A stretch of 64,000 nt of DNA from Scalesia atractyloides (GCA_947069175.1 CAMTDV010000030.1:93057916-93121915); one strand, 5' to 3'. Shown: positions 45,166 through 57,194, numbered from the stretch's first letter. The notes: a model not told the origin generated them from the sequence alone. Made by a program: numbers and translations.

Positions 45166-45511
45166 CAGATCATCTAGTTGATGATCTGCATAGGCTGAGA
45201 GTTGTGCTTGATTCTTTGTCGACAATCTATGTCGACTGATTCTTGTATTTGTAGGTGAAATCTGTGCCGACTGGTTTGTTAATGAAGAGATCCTGTTACT
45301 TCTTGATACTGTGTTTTTCACAAAGCTCAACCAACTTAAATACATAGTAAGATTGAAACATTTAGTTGCTTATTACAATGCATTTAATATATATGTCTTG
45401 AAAGAAAATCACGATCAAATAACACAAATTGCATGAATATTTTGTAAATAAAGCGATAAGAAGCGAAAGTGGATTATATAAAACACTTATTTATGCGAAA
45501 TAGGCAAATTT
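45166..45511. other. 3' flank of copy D
   Basis: No gene. The sequence TGCTTATTACAATGCATTTA at about 45367 corresponds to the 3' flank phrase of the other copies. Confidence 0.45.
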
Positions 45512-46439
45512 TCAAGCTGTGACAAAACTTACAACGTGAGGAACCTTCACACCCGATGGCAAATTCATGTAGTCCTGACCAAACCCCTCAACAGCCTCAA
45601 GTTCAAGTTCACCATGCAAAGCCTTACAATAATTATACAACACGGTGTTGGCAGCAATGATCCAAAGCAAGAACATCGTTATAACAATCGAACCAATCAT
45701 TGTAAGCACCATAACAATTTGCAGAGCAGATCATCACCATAAGCCCACAAAAAACAAGAAAATACAGCCTCACTAACCTCGAAACCGATCTCATCCCCTT
45801 AGCTAAATACGAGCTCCTGATCAAAGGCGCAAACCCCCATTTCGATTCGACAACAACCACCGCAAAAGCCAGTGACCAATTCACGGGAGAACATATTATA
45901 ACCACTAGTAGAATTACACCCATGATTGCGGGAAAGTAAACCGAGTAGTAATCAAAATCAATATCAAACCCTAAGTTATGTACCAACATGATAACTGTTG
46001 CAACGAGCATGACGACACTTAGGGAGATCATAACTAAAAGAATGTAAGCTGTGATCATGGTGGAAGCGAACCGGAAGAAGGAGAAGGTTAGGGACTTGAG
46101 GGTGTCGAGGATCTTGACCGGCTTACCGAGGAAAGCATGGTGTGTGCTGTAGGTGATGGTGCCTATGGCACATAGAGCTAGAACATGAATGAGTAGGGTA
46201 TAGAAGAGATAATAAGTTACATGTTTTTGATGGTTTGAATGATCTTCGGTGTAGACTAACGTATAGGGTTCGTCGGGGAGGCTGAATCTGGACAAGGTGT
46301 TGGTGATGATGGAGAAAGAAAGAGGGAGGAAGAAGAGGGATAAGGTAATGAAGTGACTGAACCTTGACAAGATGATCCTCCTTGACTCGTAGAGGGCTGA
46401 TCCGGTGAAGTTTAGGGTGTGAAACTTTGTTATTTCCAT
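45512..46439 (-). pseudogene. membrane-protein family copy D, frameshifted near the C-terminus
   Basis: Start at 46439 (MEITKFHTLNFTG); an upstream in-frame ATG at 46463 does not align with the paralogues. The frame is open through five hydrophobic segments and VESKWGF. At about 45712-45722, after MICSANC, it lacks a net five bases compared with copy E, so the sixth segment and tail are read in another frame (45512-45712: TMFLLWIIAANTVLYNYCKA...). The intact frame would stop at 45633 with a wrong C-terminus. It also has ALYES where the others have VLSES. Probably inactive, although the truncated protein would keep most of the membrane part. Confidence 0.85.
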
Positions 46440-46502
46440 GGTTAAAAATTGATGTGTTAGCAAAATGAGTGAATGAGTTGTGAACTTGTGTTCCTGTGTT
46501 TG

Positions 46503-46510
46503 TTTTATAT
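46503..46510 (-). promoter_or_regulatory. TATA box candidate of copy D
   Basis: Minus-strand TATATAAA 64 bp upstream of the start at 46439, followed by the shared AGGAACACAAG block. Confidence 0.55.
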
Positions 46511-46639
46511 AGCAGGTTTATCAGTTTATGGTTTATCCATTGACTATTGTTACCGCAGAATCTGGACTGTGCGTGTGGGTCAGGTTGGTTGCAAATTGCA
46601 ATGAATGAATAAACTTATGAGGGTGCAAAACGTGTAATA

Positions 46640-46860
46640 CTAGATTTTTACCCATGCCGCGTGTTGCAGCAGCAACGTCACGTTTGTGACTTTGTTATAC
46701 GTGTTACGATGATGACATTAAAGTGTGGTGTCCACGCAACGCGTTTTTAACTTTGTTACACACGTTACGTTAGTGACATTAACATAGTTAGGCATAGCAT
46801 AAAGAGTATAATGCCCCGCACGTTACAATGTAAAATTGTGAAAGTAGTTTAATCTATTCA
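46640..46860 (-). mobile_element. Helitron-like 3' end, minus strand
   Basis: Ends CTAG then T on the minus strand (46643-46639), with GCTGCAACACGCGG about 25 nt upstream. The body has two copies of a GTAACACGT.TAACAAAGT-like word and matches 13877-14300. Confidence 0.4.
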
Positions 46861-46899
46861 GTTTAGATACTAAATAGGAAACTTACATAGAAAAATGTG

Positions 46900-49136
46900 G
46901 CATACCTTGCCAATGTCTTGAAGATAGTGTGGAACCATCTCTTTCTTGAACCTACACAAAAACGTAAATACACCCAAGTTGGTTTACAATGTTACAACTA
47001 ATATGATATATAATATTTTGTTTGCAACTGTATGTATAAAAGTAATAACTTACTGAGAATGTGTGGATAATGGAAGAGGTGCATATCCAATTTTGTTTCA
47101 AGAATACTTTCAATTCTCAATAATACCCAAAATGCCCCTGCAACAATTTTGCAATCTTTAATGACTTTGACACATAAAAAATGACATGTTCAGACCTGTT
47201 ATCCTACCCAAACGGATTAAGTGTTGTCCGGTGTGGATTTGCTTTAAATTATTTTTATTCGAAGAATTAAGAGAAAATCAAGGGGATTTAACTTTATATG
47301 ATTCTAGAAAGGCGGACACTGAACACAAAGAAAAGTCAAGGGCGTTAGTTATTACCGTTCAACAGTCTATTTGTCGATCTTATCGACTAACGATTCTGAC
47401 ACTGATCTGGTCGGTAGCAACAAACGGTCCTAAACGATAAAGGTCAAAACAAATCAAGATGTTAAAGATACAGTCTTCTTCAGCCGATCAATCACAGTCG
47501 GCAGACTTGATCAAAATCATAATACAAAAATCATTCACACTGGCAAGAAAAAAAGGAAATACCTATAATACCCCCTTGGTACGGTAGCACAAAGTTGTAG
47601 TTTAGTATGTCAGCAAAATCCAACCAAAGTTCGAAAGAATAAAGGAATATATCTATAGAAATTGTAAAAAGACTAATCCATAATTGCCTTAACCTGCTGC
47701 TCTGCATAAACCCTTACAAAGAACCAGTAACATCGCAACTTGCACCTGCAAATCAGACTGATCACAAATCAGAAAAACGAAAACGTGAAAAAAGAACAAC
47801 GCTAATTACAAATTAAAAAAAAAGCTATCGCAAAAAAGGAGAATTATATCATAAATCACAGGTGGAGAAAAGATTACATGTGTAAGTAACATAGGTAAAA
47901 AAGATGACACCAATTCGCTTGAAAGTAACACAGCAATAAACCTAAAACTAAAAAGATAAAAAAGAAAAATTAGGAAAAAGGGCTCTGCAGATCTCGAACT
48001 CGGAACAGTTCATTTGGTGAGAACAGAGGTTATGACACGCTCTAAATGGCATTAGTTCTAGTGATAGAACTACCTACTAAAGAAGTAAACTTTATTTAAC
48101 TTTATCACTTCCTCTTTTACCTAAGTAACAATGTTCTACCTAAAAAATACACGATGATATAGCTTTTATGTGCATGAGTGCACCTTAACATAAGCATCAA
48201 CCCTACAGCAGATATATTCGACTTGCACTCAAACTCATCTTCTGAACTTACACATACTTACACTTGCACTTTCGGAGCTTCATATTCTCTAAATATCAAA
48301 TCCTAATATGTCTTAAACCTGCTATTTCGTCTGGAGCCATATCGAACACCTGGTTAACTACAGATTGTAAGGGCCTGGTGTTTATCCTATGATGACACAT
48401 TGTGGTTTCGATCAGGATATTTTGGCTGGATCTTCATAGCCCTCTTGGATGGCTGTTTCAAAGCAACTTTTTCAGCATCGTGTGATAATGGGGAATGATG
48501 CATATTATTGTATGGTGTTATGTGATAGTGCCATATATGACTGACTATATACGTTCAAATCTCAGATAACTAATATACTAATATCCCTGGTACATTCCAA
48601 TTGAATCTTCAAAAGCCTCCTTTTGACTGTTACAAAGTAGAACAAATCTAGATAAAGTTATACTCGTGTAGGTTAAACTCCCACATATCAAACTAAAATC
48701 AACAAATCTAGATGAAACTGAACACAAAAATGCCTCGGTTTGAAAAGAAATATAACAAATAACCTTCGAATCAAGTCAAGGAATCCCCCTCTTCTACTTA
48801 CGAAATCGTCATTTTGATACGAACAAAACCATAATTCGATCTTAATTAAGATATATGAACAAAACCCCCATCTTACATGATCGATTTGATTTGTAGGTGG
48901 AAGTTGCCGACGACTTTCAGGTGGATCTAGTCGCCGATTTCTCACCACTACAGAACACCATCCTCGACCATTGTGGTAGTTGAGCTGTTCAATGTAAAGG
49001 GTGACGGTGGTTCGTGGCTGTGGTGGACCTGTTCAGGGTGCGGTGCGGTGATTGGATGAAACGATTTGATTAGGGTTACGAATAGAAGGGATGTAAAACA
49101 AAAGTCAGAGGTCACGTGATGGTCGGAATGCATTTT
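46900..49136 (-). other. unidentified minus-strand coding-like fragments
   Basis: Several short stretches look like exons read right to left. 49136-48850 has a leader-like start. About 48385-48290 encodes VVNQVFDMAPDEIAGLRHI. About 47757-47690 encodes RCYWFFVRVYAEQQVKAIMD and a stop, after a TTGCAG acceptor. 47135-47054 encodes AFWVLLRIESILETKLDMHL, between TTGCAG and GTAAGT. 46955-46910 encodes RKRWFHTIFKTLA, between TGTGTAG and GTATGC. I could not join them into one frame or name a family. They may be a decayed gene, a noncoding transcript or chance. Confidence 0.25.
47985..48075 (-). repeat. weak tRNA-like stretch
   Basis: Minus strand: AGTTCTATCACTAGAACT (D-arm-like hairpin) and then CCGAGTTCGAGATC (box-B-like). 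It could be a SINE head. Spacing is long, and no tail was identified. Confidence 0.3.
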
Positions 49137-50520
49137 AAGATATAGTTATCTTAATTATATTAGAAAGTTTTGACCCAGAAATGAATACACTTAAGGGTGT
49201 AATTTAATATAATATAATAAAGGTAGAGTTAATTATGCTAATACTATTGACTAATGACACATGTGATTTATTATATTGCATGTTTGCTACTTAATACAGA
49301 AATTACATGGATGATTCTCACTGTTTAGCAACGGATAACAAGAATTGATATCAATATCGTTGTTATCAAACAGTTTTCTATAAGATTATCTGTTTGTTTT
49401 AGTTATTTGAGTATGAGACCGGTTATAAATGGATAAAAAATTTGCTGCTTTAGGACGAGTATGGGATCAACATTTCTTCTATAGAATCAAAACTATATAA
49501 ACCTGAATGCCATCCTAGTAAATACCTAAATATAATTGTCATGATAATTATTAATCAATTGACATAAGTTGTTATGCTCATGAAAGGTTTCTTACTCCAA
49601 CTCATAAATAAAATTTAATAATATAAAAGTTTGATAGTCAAATTTGGACAAAATTCATTTATTTGAATCAAAAAGTAATAAGACATAATATTTAAGATTG
49701 TAAATGAATTCGTGTGAGAATAATAGTAATAATAAAAGTGTAGATAAGTATTATTTTAGTTCCATAGAGATACATATTGATAATAAGTTGTAGAATGTTT
49801 AGAAAATGAACAAAATTTAGAGATAAATTATAGTTTTAAGAAATCAAATGTGAATACTCTAACAAGAGAAGGCTCTAACAAGAGAAGGCCCTAACAAAAT
49901 TAACTAGAGAATATCACAGGAGTAGAATGGGTTTATAAGCAACACATTATTACCGTGACCCATTGCCGATTTTATTCCTTCGTTTTTTTTTTCTGCCTAC
50001 CAAACAACACAAAGTAGTGATTTATTTCATTCTCGCATGGTAACCAAACAAAACCATGGAATTGAATAATCTATTTCATTCCTTTGTTGATCATTCCATT
50101 ACCTTATTTGTTTCGTTCCATTCGTCTATTCAATTACCCATACCAAGCAGAATCTAGGAATTTTGGGTTGATGGACGATATACATGGAAAAGAGAGCGAA
50201 GTTACAAACATGGTAAGGATAGAGACACGTTGTGTTCCGTTAAGGGCACTGACCATTTCATGACAGGGGGAGCAGAGAGAAACGGGCCGTTGTAAATCAA
50301 TCTCTAAGGAGGCTAACGTGGAAGTGTTTGTAAACCTCTCATGTTGTAGATGATCTTATGAAACATTAATACTTCTTGTATCCACATATAATGAGATTTG
50401 CCTTCAGGTGTTATGTTTGAAGAGGTCTAAACATATGGTTATATATTATCCATGTTAATGCAAGTGACATGTTTAAAGATCATATCTTAGTAAAATCAAG
50501 AAATAAACATCAAAAAAATA
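49137..50520. other. intergenic DNA, 3' side of copy E
   Basis: AT-rich with no gene. GAGAAGGC.CTAACAA occurs as a short tandem at about 49865-49897. The stretch 50270-50350 resembles 41540-41620, the flank of copy C, so it belongs to the duplicated gene block. Confidence 0.5.
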
Positions 50521-51700
50521 TGTTATGTGGCCACTAACTCATCTCATGTTCAAGTAGTTGTCAAGTTTTATTTTAGGATGTAGTTTATTTATTAATAAGT
50601 ATGTTTTAAATTATAGATAGTGGGTCAAGGTGGTAGGATAGTTGATAGTTATTTAGCTTAGTATTTATAATGTAAGTCATTTGATGTTTTAAAGATATGA
50701 ATGAAAATAATTAAAAAGAGAGTTATCTCAAGTCTTGTTTCTTACTATTTTCTTTTGAGCTTAATCTACTCAACGGATTATTTATCTATCAACCGATTGG
50801 TTCATATCAATTGGTATCAGAGTCGTCGTGATCCCCTCGGACCATGGTTGCTCACACTTTATTCGAAATCGAGTTCTATCAATGGATAAATAATGGATGA
50901 ATGGATCCCTTGTAAGACTCAAAGCTCAGTTGCAAACCGTTTTCAACGAGTTTCGATTGCTCCGAACCGTGTGGGAAGCCCGATATCCTACACCTCCACC
51001 AACTTCCGCCACCACACCACCAAAACCAACTCTAAAAATTGCCCCATCATCGGAACCAGCCCCAGAACGAGCCCCACGACCTCCTACGCTTACACAACAA
51101 CAACAACCACCAGTCCTTGCATCCCCACCAATAATTACATCACTGTCTCTTCATGTATATCTTGGTGAATCGAAAAATGATGGGTGGGGCCACTTTGCAT
51201 TTTGGAGGATTTTAAAAGAAGAAATTGAGCTTAAATGTCATGGTAGTAGCTTTGCAAAATTGAGGAAAAGAATATACGAATGTGAAGAAAAAGATTATTA
51301 TTTTTTTAAAGGTGAAGTTGATCGACGCGAGTGGCATCCACCATGGCGCCCCATTGAGACGGATCCTAATGCCACTAACCGAATTCGAGTGGCGACCACC
51401 GTGGTCCTTATTTTTGTCCTTGAGGTCAAGGACGTTTTTAATCGGGCGGGAATGTTATGTGCCCACTAACTCATCCCATGTTCAAGTAGTTGTCAAGTTT
51501 TATTTTAGTATGTAGTTTATTTATTAATTAAGTATGTTTTAAATTATAGATAGTGGGTCAAGGTGGTAGTATAATGGGTAGTTATTTAGCTTAGTATTTA
51601 TAATGTAAGTCATTTGATGTTTTAAAGATATGAATGAAAAATATTAAAAAGAGAGTTATCTCAACCGATTATTTATCTATCAACCGATTGGTTCATATCA
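50521..51700 (+). mobile_element. complete TRIM-like LTR retrotransposon, 1.18 kb
   Basis: The 5' LTR is 50521-50809 (TGTTATGTGGCCAC...GGTTCATATCA) and the 3' LTR is 51453-51700. They are flanked by the perfect duplication AAATA (50516-50520 and 51701-51705). The primer site TGGTATCAGAG is at 50812-50822. The polypurine tract CGGGCGGGAA is just before 51453. The 3' LTR is about 40 bp shorter through one internal deletion. There is no protease, RT or integrase. All cis signals for copying are present in a very small element. Confidence 0.93.
50897..51469 (+). CDS. 190-aa ORF of the TRIM-like element
   Basis: An ORF filling the internal region and running 17 bases into the 3' LTR. The start MNGSLVRLKAQLQTVF and the Pro-rich stretch YPTPPPTSATTPPKPT resemble the beginning of gypsy-type Gag polyproteins. 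The middle (FWRILKEEIELKCHG, KDYYFFKGEVDRREWHPPW) I do not recognise. The end, VLEVKDVFNRAG, lies where a pol frame would meet the polypurine tract. An internal deletion of a larger element would explain this. A second overlapping frame at 50893-51168 is probably a shadow. Confidence 0.5.
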   Translation: MNGSLVRLKAQLQTVFNEFRLLRTVWEARYPTPPPTSATTPPKPTLKIAPSSEPAPERAPRPPTLTQQQQPPVLASPPIITSLSLHVYLGESKNDGWGHFAFWRILKEEIELKCHGSSFAKLRKRIYECEEKDYYFFKGEVDRREWHPPWRPIETDPNATNRIRVATTVVLIFVLEVKDVFNRAGMLCAH

Positions 51701-51894
51701 AAATATTTGATTTCTAAAGAAGGAGTTCAAACAACATCACAAGAATAAATCATTTGCTTTTTTACAATGCATCTCTTGTGCATCAGTTAGCACACAACCC
51801 ACAAGATGTTACTAATACAATTGACAAGAAACTAAATTGCATTACATAAAACATTTATTTATTTTTGCGAAAAAAGCCGCTGAACTTGATCATA

Positions 51895-52782
51895 TCAAGT
51901 TGCGACAACAATAACAACGCGAGGGACCTTCTCACCATCCAAAGGCAAATCCATGCAGTCAAGACCAAACCCCTCATCAGCATCAAATGCCAGTTCACCA
52001 TGCAAAGCCTTGCAGTGATTATACAACACCGTGTTCGCTGCAGTAATCCAAAGCAACAACATGGTTATAAAGATCGAACCAAGCATTGCAACACCTATAA
52101 CATGAATGTTTGCAAAGCAGGTCCCCACTATGAGCACACCAACCCCAAAATACACCTTCAGTAACAACGAAACCGATCTCATCCCCTTAACTAAATACGA
52201 GCTCCGCATCAATGCCGCAAATCCCCACTTCGATTCAACCACAACCACCACAGAAACTAGTGACCAATTCACTTGAAAGTATATTAAAATCGCGATTAGA
52301 ATCGCACCCATGATAGCCAAAAAGTAAACCGAGTTGTAATCAATAACAAACCCTATGTTATGTAGCAACATAACAACTGTTCCAACTAACAGGATGAAGC
52401 TTAGGGAGATCAAAACTATAAGAATGTATACTACGATAGCAGTCAAAGCGAGCCGAAAGAAGGAAAAGAGTAGGGACTTGAGGGCGTCTAAGATCTTGAC
52501 CGGCTTGTCGAAGAAAGCATGGTGCGTGCTGTAGATGACCATGCCTATGGCATACAGGGCGAGAACATTGACGAGTAGGGTGTAGAGGAGATAATAGATT
52601 ACATGTTTTTTATGGTTTGAATGATCTTCGGTGAAGGGTTCGTTTGAGAGGTGGTGGCGGAGGGTGGGGCTGGTGATGAGGGAGAAAGAAAGAGGGAGGA
52701 AGAGGAGGGATAAGGTGAGAAAGTGGGTGTATCTGGATAAGATGATCCTCTTTGACTCTGAGAGGACGCTGGTGAAGTTCAT
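51895..52782 (-). CDS. membrane-protein family copy E
   Basis: Intact frame. I choose the start at 52782 (MNFTSVLSESKRIILSRYTH), giving 295 aa. The frame is open up to an ATG at 52884, but a TATA box at 52842-52849 lies downstream of that ATG, so the longer form is unlikely to be transcribed. In the paralogues the residue at this Met is Leu, and they start about nine residues earlier, so E has lost the usual start. Hydrophobic segments and motifs are conserved (THHAFFDKPVKILDALK, VESKWGF, TAANTVLYNHCKALHGEL). NHCK replaces NYCK, and the family NWSLAF motif is NWSLVS here. Function unknown, as for copy B. Confidence 0.83.
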   Translation of the reverse strand: MNFTSVLSESKRIILSRYTHFLTLSLLFLPLSFSLITSPTLRHHLSNEPFTEDHSNHKKHVIYYLLYTLLVNVLALYAIGMVIYSTHHAFFDKPVKILDALKSLLFSFFRLALTAIVVYILIVLISLSFILLVGTVVMLLHNIGFVIDYNSVYFLAIMGAILIAILIYFQVNWSLVSVVVVVESKWGFAALMRSSYLVKGMRSVSLLLKVYFGVGVLIVGTCFANIHVIGVAMLGSIFITMLLLWITAANTVLYNHCKALHGELAFDADEGFGLDCMDLPLDGEKVPRVVIVVAT

Positions 52783-52841
52783 GGTGTGCAACTGATGGTT
52801 GAAGTTGAAGATGACTGAATGAGTCGTGTTCTTGTGTTTGC

Positions 52842-52849
52842 TATATATA
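52842..52849 (-). promoter_or_regulatory. TATA box of copy E
   Basis: CTATATATAG on both strands, 60 bp upstream of the chosen start. The equivalent position in copy D has TATATAAA. Just downstream on the minus strand is AACACAAGAACACGACTCAT, a variant of the shared family block. Confidence 0.65.
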
Positions 52850-52884
52850 GCAGGTTTAGGGTTTATCCATTGACTATCTGTCAC

Positions 52885-54500
52885 CGCGGAATCTTGACTA
52901 CGCGTGTTACAAAGTGAAATGAGTGAATAAACTATTAAATTATAAAACGTGTAATATTATATTAGAAAGTTTTGAATCTCATGCTGGAATGAGTGAATAA
53001 ACTTATAAAGGTAAATGAAGTGTTGCATTTTTATATAATAAAGTAGAGCTAAGTATATGGATAGTAATTTATAGGTTTATTTATATTGTATGAATGTATG
53101 GTTGGTCCTACTGTTAGAAATTACATGGATGGTTCAAATTATTCCAATGAATGAATAAACTTGTAGAAGCAATAAAAAGAATGAATAAACTTGTGGAAGC
53201 AATAAAAAAATTGTGTACGGACCCGTAACAAAGTGTTTTTCACTAATTGTTGTTATGTTAGATTATGGATGGTCTTTGTGTTGTGTGCATATTGCATTTT
53301 GTTTCCTAAGTTTTTATTAAATACACATTTAGTCGAATAGCTAGGTCGTTTTAACGTAACACAACCGATGTATCTTGATCGGTGTTGATGTACCAATTCA
53401 CAATAGAGATTAAAAGGGTGTCCTAAATACCTTAATCAGTTAGAGTAAACATGGTGCCGAATCTATACGAAGTTAGTGGATGGTGTTTAGTTGCAATTGA
53501 TTAATTAAACTATATATCTAAATTGATATTTCCCTTTAATTGGTTTGATTGAATGATTGAATTAAATGATTGAAAACAATAATTAAAAGAATGAACACAC
53601 CATAGTTTTAGTTGGGGTAAGCTAAACGTACTCTCTCTTTTACTTTTCATACCTCTCTCTTGAAAAATCATTTTAAAACTTGTCATATTTAACCCTTATA
53701 GAAATATTTTTTTAAAAATGTTTTTTTCTATAACAGATTCAAAAATTATTTCCCAATTACAATTAAAAAACCAATATAACTAAGGGTAATGACTAAACCT
53801 AACAAAATTAATCGACTTAATGAGATAGCTAAATCGTAATAACCAACCACAACCAAAAACTGTTGATGCGGTCTAGCATTTCTTAAACACTTTTTTATCA
53901 GTTTATTTTCGGTTTAGCTTGTACGGTTGTACCCATAACCGAAAACACCAAACCATACAACAATAATCTTTGTCCTGATTTTCTCCTTCAGTTCATTCAA
54001 TCACACATGTTCGTATGCATAATTAGGTATATTTTGTTTAAAAAATATATTTAGGTATATTTACGTATAATATGTTTATGTGCATACTTTTTCCTTCACA
54101 TATATCTTATAATGCATTCGTTTATCTGTTTCTTTTATAGTCATTCAAATAATTCGTTTTTATCGAATGTCCTACTATTGTTGATATTGGTTTGCTATTT
54201 TCGAATAAAAATTGAGTTACGTTCAAATTCACTATTCACACTTTCATTCAATCATTTATAATTATAATTATAATATTCTTGATATAAAAAACGTTATTTA
54301 AAAAAGAAATAAACTGAAACGTTTAAGAAAGCTTAAGAACATAATTTAAAACACAAAAATAAAAATAAAAAACGTTTCTAAAAAAGATAACAAAAAACAA
54401 AACAAAAGGCTTCAATTGTATTAATATAAAACTTAAGGAGAAGGGTACGTTCGTTCAGTAAAATTAAAGGAAAATGGGGTATATTTAGTCCCTTTTAGTT
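52885..54500. other. AT-rich intergenic DNA
   Basis: No gene. A 32-bp tandem pair (GAATGAATAAACTTGT.GAAG) lies at about 53145-53210. Otherwise I see nothing. Confidence 0.5.
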
Positions 54501-54699
54501 TTAGAAGCACAAACTAAGTTCTTTCATCTAACTAAAATCCACATAGACATAAGTTATCAATGATATTAAGGAATCTGGCCAGGCTACTCAAAAGCCAAAT
54601 AAGACCATGCGCTAGGATGTTGTTTATACAATTACCAATATGGACTTTATAAACACAGGCGAAGCTTTTAAGGGATGGGAGGGCGCAGCCTGTTGGGAA

Positions 54700-55335
54700 A
54701 CAAGCGGTCTCAATGATCCCTAACAATCCTTCCAAAGCTAACAATAGAGAAATATAACTGAACAAAAAAAGATACGTTGAAACTCCAAAACCGGAGAAAA
54801 ACCACGGGCTTCCAGAGAGAAAAATACACTATGTGAAAAATTGTTACAATCACAAACACTAATCTCTCAAACCTCCCCTCCCAATTACACCATACTCTCC
54901 AAAGTGTTTAACTAAAAATTTTCTACACTCTAAGACAAGAGAACTAGAAAAGAAATAAAGAACCAAACACTTTTTCAAATGTATTTATGGTTGGATCACT
55001 TTGAAACCAAAGCCTTGGACTTCTTTTATAGGCTTGGAGTCCTCCCAAGCTTTCATCCTTGCACCAATGTGGGATGAGGACATTTTTCATATAGCCAAAA
55101 AAAAGGCCAATACGGCCGACCCTCCGAACTTTTCGCTCAGTAGTGGAGAGCATGTAGTTTTCATATATAAATTTTTGGGTATTATATGTTTTCGACCCCT
55201 GTTTTATAGAAATTTTTAGGTCCGGTGACTTTCGCTCCCGGTCGGAAATCTCAAGCTTCTCATTACTTATAAATTCACTCAAAAATGCGCTTGTTAACGA
55301 TTAAAAGAAACCAATGTGTTGTGACCCGTAAGTGG
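54700..55335 (-). mobile_element. probable copia LTR fragment, minus strand
   Basis: On the minus strand, CCACATTGGTGCAAGGATG and CTCCAAGCCTATAAAAGAAG (TATA box at about 55026) are followed by GATTGTAACAATTTTTCACA and CCGGTTTTGGAGTTTCAACG. This order resembles the U3-R-U5 of a copia LTR. Ends and target duplication could not be defined. Confidence 0.4.
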
Positions 55336-56446
55336 GTAAGACTAAAAAATGTAGGAGACTAAAGGAACACACATCCACATAAGGTGGGACAATTTTCTGG
55401 TAGTTTTTTAACAAAAACAAAACATTACTATATATCTTAAAAACAATAGTTGGTGGTTGTCATATCAAAGCCACTGACCAATTCTTCTATTTATATTCAA
55501 GCCGCTAGAAAGTTAGTAACAAAACAAGAGTTGGGTGAAGTGGTTAAGTCTTTGCTTTTGTAACACAAGTACCCACGTTCGATTATTTTCTTTTTCATTT
55601 TCAATGATACTTTTTATTTCCTTTTTCTATTTCACTGTATCTAACCTTTTTCTATTTTCTTTTCATTTTGTTTATTGATTTTTTCTTTTTCAGTATGCAT
55701 GCAGGTAATAAATATATCTAGCTACGAAAGAATTGGCTAAACTCAATCTTAGTATATATAGATGAATATATGTAGGTGCATATGTAGATGTTTGTTTTTC
55801 GTGTAGGACTATTCGTTTTCTAACCCGTATTTTCATTATTTAGCTTAAAAGAAAAAAAAAACAATGTTCTCACATGGTTATTTTTTTGTATATGTCGTTA
55901 TAGGTAGAGGATCCTGTAAAAAAGAAGTTTTTTTGTGAGAAGTGTAAAAAAGAATCTACACTATTAGATATTTGATCTAATGGTTAAGATTATAATGACA
56001 AAATTGTAAATAGTATTTACCATTAAAATAATTAATTCTCTAGATTAAGGGTATAAAGGTAAACTTAACATTTTTAAATTTAGAAACTCACATTCTATGC
56101 ACATGCAAGTTCCACTCTTCTTTTTTAAACGTCAATAACTTTTTATACGTAACTCTTTTAAAAAAAATTACACCATAATAACGAATGTTTTTTTATCTTT
56201 AATATGAGTACCATATTGTTATACTTATGTAGAGAAAAAAATTGCATTTTGATTTAATGTTTTAGTCCGTGTTGTTTTTTCAATATTCATACAATGGTGT
56301 TTTAATCGTATTGGGATTCAAGGCGTTGTGTTTTACACTAAAACACCATGAACGTAAATTAGACACCATAGCATTGCAAATAATAAATTATGATTTAAGT
56401 CATGATGTTTTAACATCTAGAGTATGTAACATTGTACTGTAATTAC
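55336..56446. other. AT-rich intergenic DNA with a tRNA-like stretch
   Basis: No gene. At 55527-55590 (plus) TGGGTGAAGTGGTTAAGTC and CCCACGTTCGATTA are spaced like tRNA boxes A and B and are followed by a T-rich tail. This may be a SINE, with confidence about 0.3. Confidence 0.4.
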
Positions 56447-56652
56447 AATCATGGTGTTATATACTTATTGAATGGTATTATATATGTACTGAATGGTGGT
56501 TGCAGTGTTATTCGTAGTGTTTTTATAGAGATCTTTAAAATGGTGTTATATACTTACTGAATCGTGTTATATTAGTATTGAATGGTGTTATATATGTGCT
56601 GAATGGTTGTTGCAGTGTTATTCGTAGTGTTTTTATAGAGATCTTTAAAAGA
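56447..56652. repeat. tandem duplication, about 100 bp, two copies
   Basis: Each unit holds GTGTTATATACTTA.TGAAT, TGCAGTGTTATTCGTAGTG and TTTTTATAGAGATCTTTAAA. The right copy has a short internal expansion. Confidence 0.85.
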
Positions 56653-57194
56653 ATCATGTTTCTATAAATAAGGGTGGTGGTTATGGAAGATTATCAATTA
56701 AATAAATCGATGATAAAATTACTTGTTTACCCTTTTAAATTAATTTAGAATGAGGACACATGTCATCTCCACAATATTTCTCACACTTCTCATACTTTTA
56801 ACCTTTTTTACAATAACCTTACCATGTCGTTATAAATTCACTTTTCGACGTAACTTTTCTCACGTATTTTTTTCGAAAACAAGTCGGGTCAATATAATGT
56901 GTTTCATGTTTATTTTTATATGTAGGTATAAATTCACTTTTCGACATATATTTTTTTTTCGGAAACAAGTCTGGTTAAGTATAATAAGTTTTCATGCTTA
57001 TTTTTGCATACGTTTTTTGTTGTTCCATATTTTGACATAAATTATGTTTGGAAACGAGTCTGGACTCTGGTCATTCGATAGTATAAATTCAAGTCACTGG
57101 TTGTTGATGTCGCTAGGTCTTGATTTAAATATAAGGATGATGTAGTGGTTATGTGGAACCCTCACTAAACGAACCAACCCGGGTTCAATTCTGT
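56653..57194. other. intergenic DNA
   Basis: No domain-bearing frame. A pair of TATAAATTCACTTTTCGAC words lies about 100 bp apart (56830 and 56926). At 57134-57185, TGTAGTGGTTATGTGG and CCCGGGTTCAATTCTG resemble polymerase III boxes. Confidence 0.4.
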
